Assembly (NCBI GenBank): GCA_022793375.1
Contig: JAAWCS010000049.1
Location: 57,688 to 121,687, forward strand
Source: Lachnospiraceae bacterium
GTDB lineage: Bacteria; Bacillota; Clostridia; Lachnospirales; Lachnospiraceae
DNA: 64,000 nt
Reading direction: 5' to 3'
The notes under the pieces are model-generated. The model saw nothing but the letters and a program-made list of their open reading frames with translations, made no database searches and had not been told where the DNA came from. Within the stretch, counting starts at the first letter, position 1. Every line of letters begins with the position of its first letter. Below, in pieces: positions 20,155 through 29,923 of this stretch. The translations under genes were made by a program, and so were the position numbers.

Positions 20155-21024
20155 TCAGGCCTTCAAATCCTCAAACACTTCCGGGCGGCTGCCCCGCTTC
20201 TGTGCCTCAAAAATCTTCGCGTCCACCAGGAAGCGATACCAATACCCCTGCAGGAAGTGGAACATCAGCCCCTCCTTGCCGTCCAAAAAACCTCCCCGCA
20301 GTATATAGCGGTAAAAGAAATACCAGTGCGCCCGCCGCATCAGGGGCGTCCGGTAATAGATCATATTCTTCAGCCAGCGCCTTCTCTCGGCCTGGCCGCC
20401 GAACAGCCGCGGCTTGACCTCCCATTCTTCCTTCTGCCTTCCCAGATGGTCCGCCATCTCGCGGTCGGAATACCAATTGTGCTTCTGGATCCACCAGGAC
20501 AATTCCTTATTATTATTGTCAATAAAATCCCTGGCAAACGTCGTCTCTTCCCCTTCGGTGAGAACCATGTGCTCATCCATCAAACGCTGCTCGCACACCG
20601 CTTTTCCGAAGCAAAACAACCGCAGCTCCAGCGTCGGGTAGACGCCGCCGTGGCGGATCCAGCGCCCCATAAAATAGACCCGGCGGCGCAGCCAGATTCC
20701 GCTGATCTTCTCCGGTAAGGCCGGCAGCTTCGCGACGATCTCCTGTACCAGCTCCGCCGTCAATTCCTCGTCGGCATCCATGCGCAGCACCCATTTGGTG
20801 TCGATTCCCGTATTCTCCAGACCCCAGTTCAGCTGTGCGGCATGGTTCGTAAAGGGATGTTCAAACACCTCGGCCCCCAGCTTTCTTGCAAGCGCGGCCG
20901 TCTGATCCGTGCTGCCGCTGTCCACGACCACGATCCTCTTAGCGATTCCCCGCAGGGAACGCAGGCATTTTCCGAGGTTCTTCTCCTCATTTTTTGTCAT
21001 CACGATGACCGTCAGATCCAGCAT
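20155..21024 (-). CDS. Glycosyltransferase family 2 (WaaE/KdtX-like)
   Basis: VIVMTKNEEKNLGKCLRSL, VVDSGSTDQT, WVLRMDADEELT. Confidence 0.85.
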   Translation of the reverse strand: MLDLTVIVMTKNEEKNLGKCLRSLRGIAKRIVVVDSGSTDQTAALARKLGAEVFEHPFTNHAAQLNWGLENTGIDTKWVLRMDADEELTAELVQEIVAKLPALPEKISGIWLRRRVYFMGRWIRHGGVYPTLELRLFCFGKAVCEQRLMDEHMVLTEGEETTFARDFIDNNNKELSWWIQKHNWYSDREMADHLGRQKEEWEVKPRLFGGQAERRRWLKNMIYYRTPLMRRAHWYFFYRYILRGGFLDGKEGLMFHFLQGYWYRFLVDAKIFEAQKRGSRPEVFEDLKA

Positions 21025-21074
21025 ACTCTCTCCTTTTTCTCAGAACCTTGGCAGCGCGGCCGATCCGGGCCGGT

Positions 21075-21824
21075 TTATGACAGCAGCCACTTTCCGATCT
21101 CCATACCAAAAGCTTCCAGCGCATACAGACGGCTGTAGCCGTTCTCCCGATAAATCCGGTACTTGATCCGCATACGCGAAAGCGCCGCTCCCAGGTTCTT
21201 TCTGTTGCTGCGTCCGCCAAGCCGGTAATTCGCCAGCACTTTATTCACGATCACAACTTTATGGCCGTTTTTGCGGATCTTTAAAAGTACGTCCAGATCG
21301 TCGTAGACCGACCGGCACGGGTAATGGTACCGATCATACAGCTCCCGGCGGATGAATGTCGTCGGATGGTTCCAATCGCGGGTCGTGATATAGCCCTGGC
21401 GCAGCCTGGCCCGCTTGACGCCCCGTACCTTCTCATTCTGGATCATATTGAGATCGGCATACATCATATCAAAGGGAGTCTCTCTATATTTTGCCAGCAC
21501 CGTCTCTACGGCGATCGGTTCGTACCAGTCGTCGCTGTTAATCAGGCCGACCAGCGTCCCGGTGGTCATCGCGATCCCTTTATTCATCGCGTCATACAGC
21601 CCCCGATCCGGCTCGCAGACCACCCGGTAGTCCACGCCTTTGGCCGCGAAAGCTGCCTCATACTCCTTAGCAATCGCTGCGCTGCCGTCTCCTGAGCAGC
21701 CGTCAATCACAAAATATTCTTTACAGGGCACGGTCTGTCCCAGCACCGATTCAATCGTCTGCCGGATCGTCGCCGCACTGTTGTAAGAAATCGTCACTAC
21801 GCTCACAGAATTCTCAAATGCCAT
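21075..21824 (-). CDS. Glycosyltransferase family 2
   Basis: VVTISYNSAATIRQTIESVLGQ, VIDGCSGDGS, DRGLYDAMNKGIAMTTGTLVGLINSDD. Confidence 0.88.
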   Translation of the reverse strand: MAFENSVSVVTISYNSAATIRQTIESVLGQTVPCKEYFVIDGCSGDGSAAIAKEYEAAFAAKGVDYRVVCEPDRGLYDAMNKGIAMTTGTLVGLINSDDWYEPIAVETVLAKYRETPFDMMYADLNMIQNEKVRGVKRARLRQGYITTRDWNHPTTFIRRELYDRYHYPCRSVYDDLDVLLKIRKNGHKVVIVNKVLANYRLGGRSNRKNLGAALSRMRIKYRIYRENGYSRLYALEAFGMEIGKWLLS

Positions 21825-21842
21825 CGCTTCGCCCCTTGCCCG

Positions 21843-23225
21843 CTACTTGGCGTCATGCATCTTCTCAGACGCTTCCGCCGTAAAGCCCTCGGTGCTCTCC
21901 TTCATAAACATAATCTTCACCGTCATCAAAATCAGCTTGATATCCAGCAAAAGCGAATAATTCTCAATGTACATCAGATCCAGCTTCAGCTTATCATATG
22001 CCGTCGTATTGTACTTCCCGTAAATCTGCGCGTACCCTGTCAGGCCGCCTTTGACCTTCAGACGATAAGCAAACTCCGGAATTTCTTCCGTGTACTTGTC
22101 CACATGCTCCACCCGCTCCGGCCGCGGGCCCACGACGCTCATATCGCCGCGGAAAATATCAAACAGCTGCGGCAGTTCATCGATCCGCGCCGCGCGGATC
22201 ACGCGGCCGACCGGGGTAATCCGCGGATCCCGCTCGGTCGCCGGGATCGCGTATCCCGCCTTCTCCGCATCGGTAACCATGCTGCGGAACTTCGTAATCA
22301 TAAATACCTTGCCGCCGCAGGTCGCCCGCGCCTGCCTGAAAAAGACCGGGCCGCCGTCATACAGCTTGATCGCTGCCGCCACCGCCAGCATAATCGGCGA
22401 GGTAACGAGAATTCCCAACCCGGAAATGACCAGATCCATCACACGCTTGGCCAGCTTCTGTTCAATCGAAAGTCCCGTATTGCGCGACAAAAGCAGCGGC
22501 GTATCAAAGAAATGCAGAGCCTCCGCGCTCTTTAACAGGATATCCGTAAGATTCGGCGCCACATACACCCGGATCGAACGCACATAGCAGTACTTCATAA
22601 TCTGGTTGCGCAAAGGCGTATCCACATCGATCAAAACGACCCCCTGACTCTCCTCAATCCGCGTACAGAGCGTCTCATAGGGTTCGCTCTGGTGAAGCAA
22701 GCATGTCACTTCATACTTTTCAGCCATACCGTTCATCTTCTGCCGTAAGCGCAGGGCCGGCTCTTCGTACTCACCGTACACCATGAGCAGTTTTCGCGGC
22801 GGGAAATTTGCGTCGTAGATATGCGTCAAGAGGTGCGCCAAAAGAGCGGTAGCCAGCAGCTGCAGGACAAACAAAAGCGCCATCGGCCACGCTACTATAA
22901 TCCTGCGGGCCAGCAAATCAATAATGATATACATCAAAAGATCCGTCACAAACAATGTGATCCCCTGTGACAAAATCAGGCTCCCCGCCTTCTGATAACC
23001 GATCTTAAAGCCGCCGTATACATTGCCAAACGTAAACAACAGCACCACGTAAATTCCGATCACCAGCCAGTTGCCGCGCAGGGCAAAGGTCTGCGTAATC
23101 CGGTTCGGATCATTATAGTACCGCATCCACAAGACGGCAAACGGGATGCTCTGCATGACCAATGCCGCCAGGGACGCCGCAAAACGATAAATTCTTTTGT
23201 AACGGTTGCTCCTCATGGTATTCAT
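21843..23225 (-). CDS. Initiating exopolysaccharide sugar transferase (polyprenyl-P phosphoglycosyltransferase, WcaJ-like)
   Basis: N-terminal TM bundle; KRVMDLVISGLG, MITKFRSMVTDAE, RIDELPQLFDIFRGDMSVVGPRPERVEHV. Confidence 0.92.
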   Translation of the reverse strand: MNTMRSNRYKRIYRFAASLAALVMQSIPFAVLWMRYYNDPNRITQTFALRGNWLVIGIYVVLLFTFGNVYGGFKIGYQKAGSLILSQGITLFVTDLLMYIIIDLLARRIIVAWPMALLFVLQLLATALLAHLLTHIYDANFPPRKLLMVYGEYEEPALRLRQKMNGMAEKYEVTCLLHQSEPYETLCTRIEESQGVVLIDVDTPLRNQIMKYCYVRSIRVYVAPNLTDILLKSAEALHFFDTPLLLSRNTGLSIEQKLAKRVMDLVISGLGILVTSPIMLAVAAAIKLYDGGPVFFRQARATCGGKVFMITKFRSMVTDAEKAGYAIPATERDPRITPVGRVIRAARIDELPQLFDIFRGDMSVVGPRPERVEHVDKYTEEIPEFAYRLKVKGGLTGYAQIYGKYNTTAYDKLKLDLMYIENYSLLLDIKLILMTVKIMFMKESTEGFTAEASEKMHDAK

Positions 23226-23229
23226 CCAT

Positions 23230-24270
23230 TCATCCTTCTGTCACCACATAGCCAAGAATCGGGATCTTTCGGTTCTCCATATCCTCCGCCAGTGTCTCGA
23301 CCTGATTTACGCGGTCCTGATTCAGACAGATCAACAGCACCGCCCCCGCGGCCGGCGTCTCTTTGCACAAGACCTCCAGCCGGTCCCGGCTCCAGACACA
23401 GGCCCGGACACGCTCCCGATTCTCCGGCAGAACGCCTGCCGCCGCCTGGTTTACGGCTTTTTCATTGGAAAACGTCACATACAAGATACCGCCGGATGAC
23501 GGCAGGTGGCAGCCAATGACCGCGTTGATGGCGGCCCATTCTTTCCCGGGATCTTTTACGCGCCGCTTCACCTCGCCTAAACAGGGATATTCACAGACCT
23601 GCGCCGCCTCCTGCCTCGTGCGCAGCTTCGTATCAAAAATCAGCAGTACAAATAAAAAGGCGGCTCCGCACAGAAATCCCGCGCAAATCACCATCAGCTT
23701 TTTCCAACCCAAAAAACTGCCGGGAGTCAAGCCGACCGCGCGCGACGCCCCCGGCGGATACACGGTCACCGCCCCGGACGCCTGGACCAGGCACGGGTAA
23801 ACCTGCGTATGGTTCACAATCTGTCCCTCGCTCCCCATATGTTCCTCGGCCCACTCCAAAAGAGCCTCGGTCAATGTCGTCGAAATTAGCCGCGTCCTTT
23901 CTTCCCCTTCCGAAATCACCGTAATGGGAAAACAGCTTCCCTTCCAGGCCATCGAAAGCTTGTCCGTTCCGCCGTCAAATTCCTCCAGCCCTTCCGCTGC
24001 CAGCGCCTCGTTCACCCGCCCGATCATCTGCTGGCTGTCTAACAGCGTCAAAAGCGTCGTCGCTTCCGGTTCCGTCTCAATCGGATAGTAAACCATCGAA
24101 TCCGCCTGATATGTGTCGCGCAGCGCCGCCGCCGCATTGGCCCGGTACTCCCGCCAGGTGTCAAGAACGACTGCCGCCACAGCCACGGCTGCGGTCAGTA
24201 CACAGACCCACCAGTACTTCTTAATATGGATCCATATCTTCTCCGCGCTGATCGGTGTTTCTTCTCTCAT
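23230..24270 (-). CDS. Wzz/YveK-like chain-length protein with P-loop-less C-terminal domain
   Basis: Two TM helices flanking an extracytoplasmic domain, then DTKLRTRQEAAQVCEYPCLGEV and a roughly 120 aa cytosolic tail. Start placed at MREETPIS. Confidence 0.65.
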   Translation of the reverse strand: MREETPISAEKIWIHIKKYWWVCVLTAAVAVAAVVLDTWREYRANAAAALRDTYQADSMVYYPIETEPEATTLLTLLDSQQMIGRVNEALAAEGLEEFDGGTDKLSMAWKGSCFPITVISEGEERTRLISTTLTEALLEWAEEHMGSEGQIVNHTQVYPCLVQASGAVTVYPPGASRAVGLTPGSFLGWKKLMVICAGFLCGAAFLFVLLIFDTKLRTRQEAAQVCEYPCLGEVKRRVKDPGKEWAAINAVIGCHLPSSGGILYVTFSNEKAVNQAAAGVLPENRERVRACVWSRDRLEVLCKETPAAGAVLLICLNQDRVNQVETLAEDMENRKIPILGYVVTEG

Positions 24271-24312
24271 AAAATTCCTTTCCTCTGCTTTCCCGTGCTC
24301 CCAGGGCATACC

Positions 24313-24333
24313 GGAATACCTTTACGGTATTCC
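24313..24333. repeat. Perfect 8-bp inverted repeat with 5-nt spacer
   Basis: GGAATACC-tttac-GGTATTCC in the intergenic gap just upstream of the Wzz-like gene. No T-tract. Confidence 0.5.
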
Positions 24334-24347
24334 CCTTATTTCTCCGG

Positions 24348-25994
24348 CTATTCTAGCACACTTTCCCCGGTTTGACTATCGCTTTCTTCATTTTCGCCCA
24401 ATTTCACGATCACATACTCCTGCGTTTCACGGATGCTGCCCGGCCGCGGCCACACCGGCATCGCCCGCGCATACGCCTCCGCGTCCTCGTACATCCACTC
24501 CTGTGCGCCAAGCAGGTGATATCCGTGCCACTTAAAAAACGCGATCAGTTCCGTGCCCCGGCCTTCAAACGCTTCCAGGCCCCAGTCAAATATATTGTAC
24601 CATACAAGATTCTGCACCGTGCTGTAGGAATTCTCGCTGTCGCTGCCCATCTTATCACGGATCCGCGAAATCCACTCATAGCGCAGGCTGTCCTCATCCA
24701 GATACGCGTATGTTTCCACCGTGCCATACTCTTCGATCGTTCCGATGAAAACGACCGGCTTTTCCAGCGTCGCCTCTTTTTTCAGATCATAGGCCAGCTG
24801 CCGGCAGGTTGTCACATCCTCTTCATATTTCAAATAATCCACGTAAAACGTCTTATTTAATTCAAACGCCTGGTTATAGACCAGCACCACGCCGCCGAAC
24901 AAAGCGATCCGGTACAGCCATTTTCCCTTTCTCCAGGCCAAAAACACCAGGCACATCGCCACTGCCCCCACAAAGACCGGCAGCGACTGCATGCTGCGGT
25001 AGGGAATTACAGTCCCCTGCAGGATAGAAAGGCTCCAGGGGATCACCAGGATCAGCAGGCCATGTAAAAACAAAAGTCCCCTTTTTTGCTTCGCCGCGCT
25101 CACACAGCTCAGCGCAAAAAACACGGCCGCCGCCAGCAGATAAACGGCTACGCCCAAATTCGCCAGGCCATTGACAAAATAATAGCGGCCAAACAGGCTC
25201 ACCATCCCCTTTAGATGTCCCAGCACATCCGGGCCAAGAATCCATTTCATGGCCTCTGTCAGCGAAAACATATTGGCCTCCCGCCCAAGCAGCAGACAAA
25301 GCAGGTTTGCCAGCAGACTGCGAAAGACCATCCCCGCCATCAGCGGAATCAAAAGCAGCAGCATTTCCTTCACATACACGGAAAATTTCGTTTTCTCTGC
25401 TTCCGCGTACAGCCGCACCAGCATGACCAGGGCTATGCACATCAGATACGTCATCGCCGCCGACTCATAGCAGGAAAGCGCCGCGCCCATAAACAGGCTC
25501 GCGCAGATATATCTGCCGGGTCCGTCTCCCAAAAACATCGCCCAGACCGCCAGCGCCGTCAGCGTATACGCCAGGCCAATGCCATTGTGAAGATAATAGA
25601 CAAATACCTCGCCGATCAACGGAAACGACACCATCGCACAGCAAAACACCGCCAGCGCAGTTGCCGGAATCCGGTTTTGCGAGAGCCTGCGAAAAAGCGC
25701 CGCCAGGAAAACGGCCGCCAGCACCAGAAACAGTACGCCCAAAAAATCGACAACAAACGGCGTAAATTCCGCCACATGGAAAACCTTGTTCAGCAAAAAC
25801 AGCGTCGAACGCCCCTGGGTCGGCGCGAAGCCGTCGGCAAAGTAGCGCTGGACGCAGGTGTCGTCCACCCCCATAGAAGGGTGTGTCCACAGATAAAAAT
25901 AACTGAGCGCCGTCGTAAACAACACGCTGAAGGTAAACCCCTTTTTGGCTGTCAGCCCCCGAACCTCTTCCCACAGTTTAGTCGCCCAATTCAT
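24348..25994 (-). CDS. GtrII-like polytopic glucosyltransferase-domain protein
   Basis: LWTHPSMGVDDTCVQRYFADGFAPTQGR and many TM segments. Start placed at MNWATKLW. Confidence 0.6.
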   Translation of the reverse strand: MNWATKLWEEVRGLTAKKGFTFSVLFTTALSYFYLWTHPSMGVDDTCVQRYFADGFAPTQGRSTLFLLNKVFHVAEFTPFVVDFLGVLFLVLAAVFLAALFRRLSQNRIPATALAVFCCAMVSFPLIGEVFVYYLHNGIGLAYTLTALAVWAMFLGDGPGRYICASLFMGAALSCYESAAMTYLMCIALVMLVRLYAEAEKTKFSVYVKEMLLLLIPLMAGMVFRSLLANLLCLLLGREANMFSLTEAMKWILGPDVLGHLKGMVSLFGRYYFVNGLANLGVAVYLLAAAVFFALSCVSAAKQKRGLLFLHGLLILVIPWSLSILQGTVIPYRSMQSLPVFVGAVAMCLVFLAWRKGKWLYRIALFGGVVLVYNQAFELNKTFYVDYLKYEEDVTTCRQLAYDLKKEATLEKPVVFIGTIEEYGTVETYAYLDEDSLRYEWISRIRDKMGSDSENSYSTVQNLVWYNIFDWGLEAFEGRGTELIAFFKWHGYHLLGAQEWMYEDAEAYARAMPVWPRPGSIRETQEYVIVKLGENEESDSQTGESVLE

Positions 25995-26013
25995 GGCCGT
26001 TCGCACCTCCTGT

Positions 26014-26577
26014 CTATCCCTCGCGCCGCTTGATAATCCGGGCCGGGTTGCCCGCGATCGTGCATCCGGCCTCAAAAACACCGTGTACCACGCTGCCGGC
26101 GCCGATAACGCAGTCGTCCCCGATTACCGTCCCTTTTAGGATGATCGTATTGCAGCCGACAAACACATTCTTTCCAATCGTCACCGGACGTGTCACCAGG
26201 TTGTCAAATACATCGTTTTTGCGTTCCTCGGTATCCAGCGAATGGAAATCATTGTCAAAAATCTTACAGTTGGCGCCGATGATCGAATAGTCGCCAATCT
26301 CAATTCGCTCTCTGGCATAGATCGTGGTCCCGGAAATCCCCACATGGTTTCCCAGGACAATCTCCCCGGTTCCCCGTGCCACCAGAATCGTCCGCTGGTA
26401 CAGTCCGATTAGATTGGAGAAAAAATTGCTGTTGATCTTGCAGTTGTCCCCGATCGTAATCTTTGCCTGCGGAAAGCGGAAAATCATCGGCCAGCCTCCC
26501 AGCACCAGGTTCTTTCCATACCGCACCCGGTCGCATTTCAACCATAGCCGGGGCAATACACTATTGATCCGCGCCAT
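26014..26577 (-). CDS. Hexapeptide acyltransferase
   Basis: IGKNVFVGCNTIILKGTVIGDDCVIGAGSVVHGVFEAGCTIAGNPARIIKR. Confidence 0.85.
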   Translation of the reverse strand: MARINSVLPRLWLKCDRVRYGKNLVLGGWPMIFRFPQAKITIGDNCKINSNFFSNLIGLYQRTILVARGTGEIVLGNHVGISGTTIYARERIEIGDYSIIGANCKIFDNDFHSLDTEERKNDVFDNLVTRPVTIGKNVFVGCNTIILKGTVIGDDCVIGAGSVVHGVFEAGCTIAGNPARIIKRREG

Positions 26578-27565
26578 CCGTTTTGTCTCCTTTCATTAGC
26601 TTGTCCGTGTTTCCATCGCTTTCCGGCGGTTCAAAACCAATCCACTCTCCGACGACCACCCGCGGTTTGCGCATCGTCCGCGTATTGATGCTCAGCACAT
26701 ATTCCCCCAGCACCCCGATAAAAAACAGCTGCAGCGAACCGATCAAAAATACCCCCACCATGATCGAGGCCAGCCCTGCCGGATACGTGGACCAAAACAA
26801 AAGCTTACGGATCAGGACGTACATCCCGTAAATCGCGCTCACAACGCCCAGCCCAGCCCCGCAAAACGTAGCGCAGCGCATCAGCTTCTTCGTTGAAGAA
26901 GTAATCCCTTCCATCGCAAAATCATAATTCCGGTAAAAATTAAAATTTGATCTTCCCCGGGCCGATTTCCTATGTTCATAGGGGACTACTCCATACTCCC
27001 CCGCATACTCCGCCACGACCGCCTTTAAATACGGCTGCGGATCCTCAATCTGTCTTAAAACCTCGATAAAGCTCTTATCATACAGCCCAAACCCGTTAAA
27101 CTGACGGATCTGTTTTTTGTCCGACAAAAGATTAACCACCGCATAGTAAAGCTTGCGCATCCAGGACATAAACCGGTTCTCCGCGCTCTTCGTTTTCTGT
27201 CCGATCACGACGCGGTACTTCCCTGTCTCCCATTTCTTTATAAATTCCGGCAAAAGCTCCGGAGGATCCTGCAAATCGCCAAAGACCAGAAACACCGCGT
27301 CCCCCTCCGCCCGCTGCAGCGAAGCAAACACATTGCGCGAAAGGCCGAAATTCCCCGCGTTCAGAACCGCTTTCACATGCGGATCCTCCTGGCAGAGTCC
27401 ACGCAGGATCGCGCGCGTCCCATCCCGGGAATCGTCGTCGGCAAAGACAATCTCATAGTCATATTCCGTAAGCTGCGTAGCAAAGACGCTTGTCAGTTTC
27501 TCATACAGCATCCGCACGCTCAATTCTTCATAATAACATGGCGCCACCACGCTAATCTTTTTCAT
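26561..27565 (-). CDS. GtrB/DPMS-like glycosyltransferase
   Basis: VVAPCYYEELSVRMLYEKL, FADDDSRDGT, LVFGDLQDPPELL, two C-terminal TM helices. Confidence 0.85.
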   Translation of the reverse strand: MKKISVVAPCYYEELSVRMLYEKLTSVFATQLTEYDYEIVFADDDSRDGTRAILRGLCQEDPHVKAVLNAGNFGLSRNVFASLQRAEGDAVFLVFGDLQDPPELLPEFIKKWETGKYRVVIGQKTKSAENRFMSWMRKLYYAVVNLLSDKKQIRQFNGFGLYDKSFIEVLRQIEDPQPYLKAVVAEYAGEYGVVPYEHRKSARGRSNFNFYRNYDFAMEGITSSTKKLMRCATFCGAGLGVVSAIYGMYVLIRKLLFWSTYPAGLASIMVGVFLIGSLQLFFIGVLGEYVLSINTRTMRKPRVVVGEWIGFEPPESDGNTDKLMKGDKTDGADQ

Positions 27566-27576
27566 TCGGCTCTCCC

Positions 27577-29007
27577 CTATCGTTTAAAGCTGAATACAAA
27601 TACCGCCAGGCAAGCTGCAATCCAGCCGTGCAAAACTAAAATTCGCATACGGATATGCCATATTTCAAGAAAACTCTCTTCTTCCTCTCCTCGAGCCAGC
27701 CGCCATCCAGCACACAAAAAGATTCCCCCGACAGCAGCCGCCATCCCCGCGCCAAAGGCCGGAAGAAGGATGTCTACGGAAAGCAGTCGCAAAGCCTCTG
27801 CCACAGGCAGCACTCCACCCGCACGTACCAAACTCTCATATAACGGCTTCAAAACCAAGTATGAAAACGTCCGCTCTCCTCCATACACCCATTCAAACTG
27901 AAATACAAACACCGCTGTCATGCATACATTTAAAACAAGATCCAAGAGCAGCGTTACATGGCAGTCCCGCCCGCACATAAGCACAACCAGCACGAGAAAT
28001 GGCGTAAGATACACGCTCCAATACGGGTAAATCTCTACAAACAGGCAAAACACCGCCCAAATACCCGCTAATACCAGGATCGCCACCCGGTTATTTTGTA
28101 CCGCGCTCTCTCCATCTTTTCGCCAATACGCAAAAATATAAATTCCGATCACTCCCACTGCAAACAGTGACATATCCACATTGTCAATATGGATCGATAC
28201 CCGCAAAAGCATCGGCAACATCGTCGTTAAGAAGCTCCCACAGCTGGCCCGATATCCCGCGCTGAGTGAGTAAATTCCCTTCAGAAGAAACATCGGCAGC
28301 ACGGCCAGTGCCAAGTACAGAAGAATTCTACGAATCCGTTTCTCCCGCAACAGCACAAGCACCGCCAGTGGCAGCAAAGCAAATGGCTTCATAGTCGCCG
28401 CCACGGCAAAGTAAATAAGAAATTTCTTCCATTCTCCCTTCATCCAGAAAAAGACGCCGCACAGGATAAAAAACAGGGGGATGATATCATACTGCGCCGC
28501 TACCATCACCGGAAAAAACAGCGTTGCCGAAGTCAAAAACACCAGCGAAGCGTATGCACGAACGGTTTTTGTATACCCAAGCTCCTTAGCAATCTGCCAA
28601 AACAGGCGCAGGCAAGCCGCCACAGACACGGCCAGCAACAGCTTAAACCACAGAAGGCTTCCCACCGACATCGGGTCAAGGCCCGCCACATTGCGCAGAA
28701 TCCACACCGGCAGTCCCCATATCGCAAACACCGCATAGATCCCGATGTCATAGACCGCCCCCTCCGGCGCTACGCCGGAAGCCAGCGCATTGTCATAAAA
28801 GCTCAAAAGCCTTCCGTCAAACAGCGAGTCCCAAAGCGTCAGCGAAAAGCGCGACGTAATCGTGATATCCGAATAGTACATCGTCAGAAAACAGAATCCC
28901 GCAGCCAGTGTAAGCAGCAAAAGATCCGCCCGCGATATTTCATGCCAGGCAAAGAACGAAAGCTCCTTTCCAAAAAAACGCTTTTCCTTTTGTCCGATTC
29001 GATCCAT
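27577..29007 (-). CDS. Polytopic GT-C-like membrane protein
   Basis: Many TM segments. Start placed at MDRIGQKEK. Confidence 0.55.
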   Translation of the reverse strand: MDRIGQKEKRFFGKELSFFAWHEISRADLLLLTLAAGFCFLTMYYSDITITSRFSLTLWDSLFDGRLLSFYDNALASGVAPEGAVYDIGIYAVFAIWGLPVWILRNVAGLDPMSVGSLLWFKLLLAVSVAACLRLFWQIAKELGYTKTVRAYASLVFLTSATLFFPVMVAAQYDIIPLFFILCGVFFWMKGEWKKFLIYFAVAATMKPFALLPLAVLVLLREKRIRRILLYLALAVLPMFLLKGIYSLSAGYRASCGSFLTTMLPMLLRVSIHIDNVDMSLFAVGVIGIYIFAYWRKDGESAVQNNRVAILVLAGIWAVFCLFVEIYPYWSVYLTPFLVLVVLMCGRDCHVTLLLDLVLNVCMTAVFVFQFEWVYGGERTFSYLVLKPLYESLVRAGGVLPVAEALRLLSVDILLPAFGAGMAAAVGGIFLCAGWRLARGEEEESFLEIWHIRMRILVLHGWIAACLAVFVFSFKR

Positions 29008-29056
29008 CCGACCATTCCCCCTTTTTCGTAATCCCGTCCGCGTAACGGCGCGCCGC

Positions 29057-29914
29057 CTACGAAGCCGGTGGAAATTCCTCCCAACAATTATAATACCGAT
29101 ATACCCGGTAGTTCCCGGACTGCCCGACCTCGATGCAGCGGTTTGCCAGCAGCATTTCATGCATCGCTTCCTCATACGTGCAGACTACGTATTCCGCCTC
29201 CACCAAATCCAGCGACGTCTGCAAATCATACCCGTTCACCAGATCAAAACGCTTATCCTCGATCAGCCACATCACATTGACCCTGCATTTGACCCAATAC
29301 GCGTCCGGATATTCCTCTACGTGCAGTTCGTATTCCCGCAGTTTGTTCATCTCGCCATAACTCAGCACCAGTCGAAGCGACGGATCGTACTGATTCATCA
29401 GCACCGACAGGTCAAATTCCGTGACGACCACCGGCTGCTCATTTTCCGAATGTGCGTGGATAATTTCGCTGATTTCCACCACCTCATTCGGTACTTTATA
29501 AAGATTCTCAGCTGTCTCAAGCCCTTTAGCCAAAATCGACTTGCCCGGAAAGGCCAGACATCCCATACAGGCCAGGCATATAAGAGCCCTTACCCATGCT
29601 TTTTTGCCTCTCTCAACTAAAAATGCAGCCAGCCAGGCAATGCACACCGTGATCGGCAAAAGCCAGATCAAGCGGTAATACTCATCCTCCATTCCCAGCT
29701 TCCCCACAACCGGCGTCACCAAAAGCGGGTTAAACACAATCAGACACAGCCCGAGCAGGTACTTCAAAAAGTCTTTCTTCCATCCAGCCTTCACCGCCAA
29801 AGCAAAGGCGGCCACCGCCAGAAAGAAGAAGAAAAAGAACACGCCTTCCCCCTGGAAGCGCCGGAAATTTTCGAGGACAAATCCCAGTCCCCAGTCCGCT
29901 ACCGAAATATCCAT
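29057..29914 (-). CDS. Membrane protein, C-terminal half of a DUF6077-like protein
   Basis: 285 aa, in the same frame as the upstream ORF and separated from it by TAG plus 3 codons. Confidence 0.5.
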   Translation of the reverse strand: MDISVADWGLGFVLENFRRFQGEGVFFFFFFLAVAAFALAVKAGWKKDFLKYLLGLCLIVFNPLLVTPVVGKLGMEDEYYRLIWLLPITVCIAWLAAFLVERGKKAWVRALICLACMGCLAFPGKSILAKGLETAENLYKVPNEVVEISEIIHAHSENEQPVVVTEFDLSVLMNQYDPSLRLVLSYGEMNKLREYELHVEEYPDAYWVKCRVNVMWLIEDKRFDLVNGYDLQTSLDLVEAEYVVCTYEEAMHEMLLANRCIEVGQSGNYRVYRYYNCWEEFPPAS

Positions 29915-29923
29915 CCGTCTCTC

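Noticed and set aside
25215-26033. 272 aa plus-strand ORF
   Set aside because: Antisense to the GtrII-like gene; Q/R/H-rich shadow ORF.
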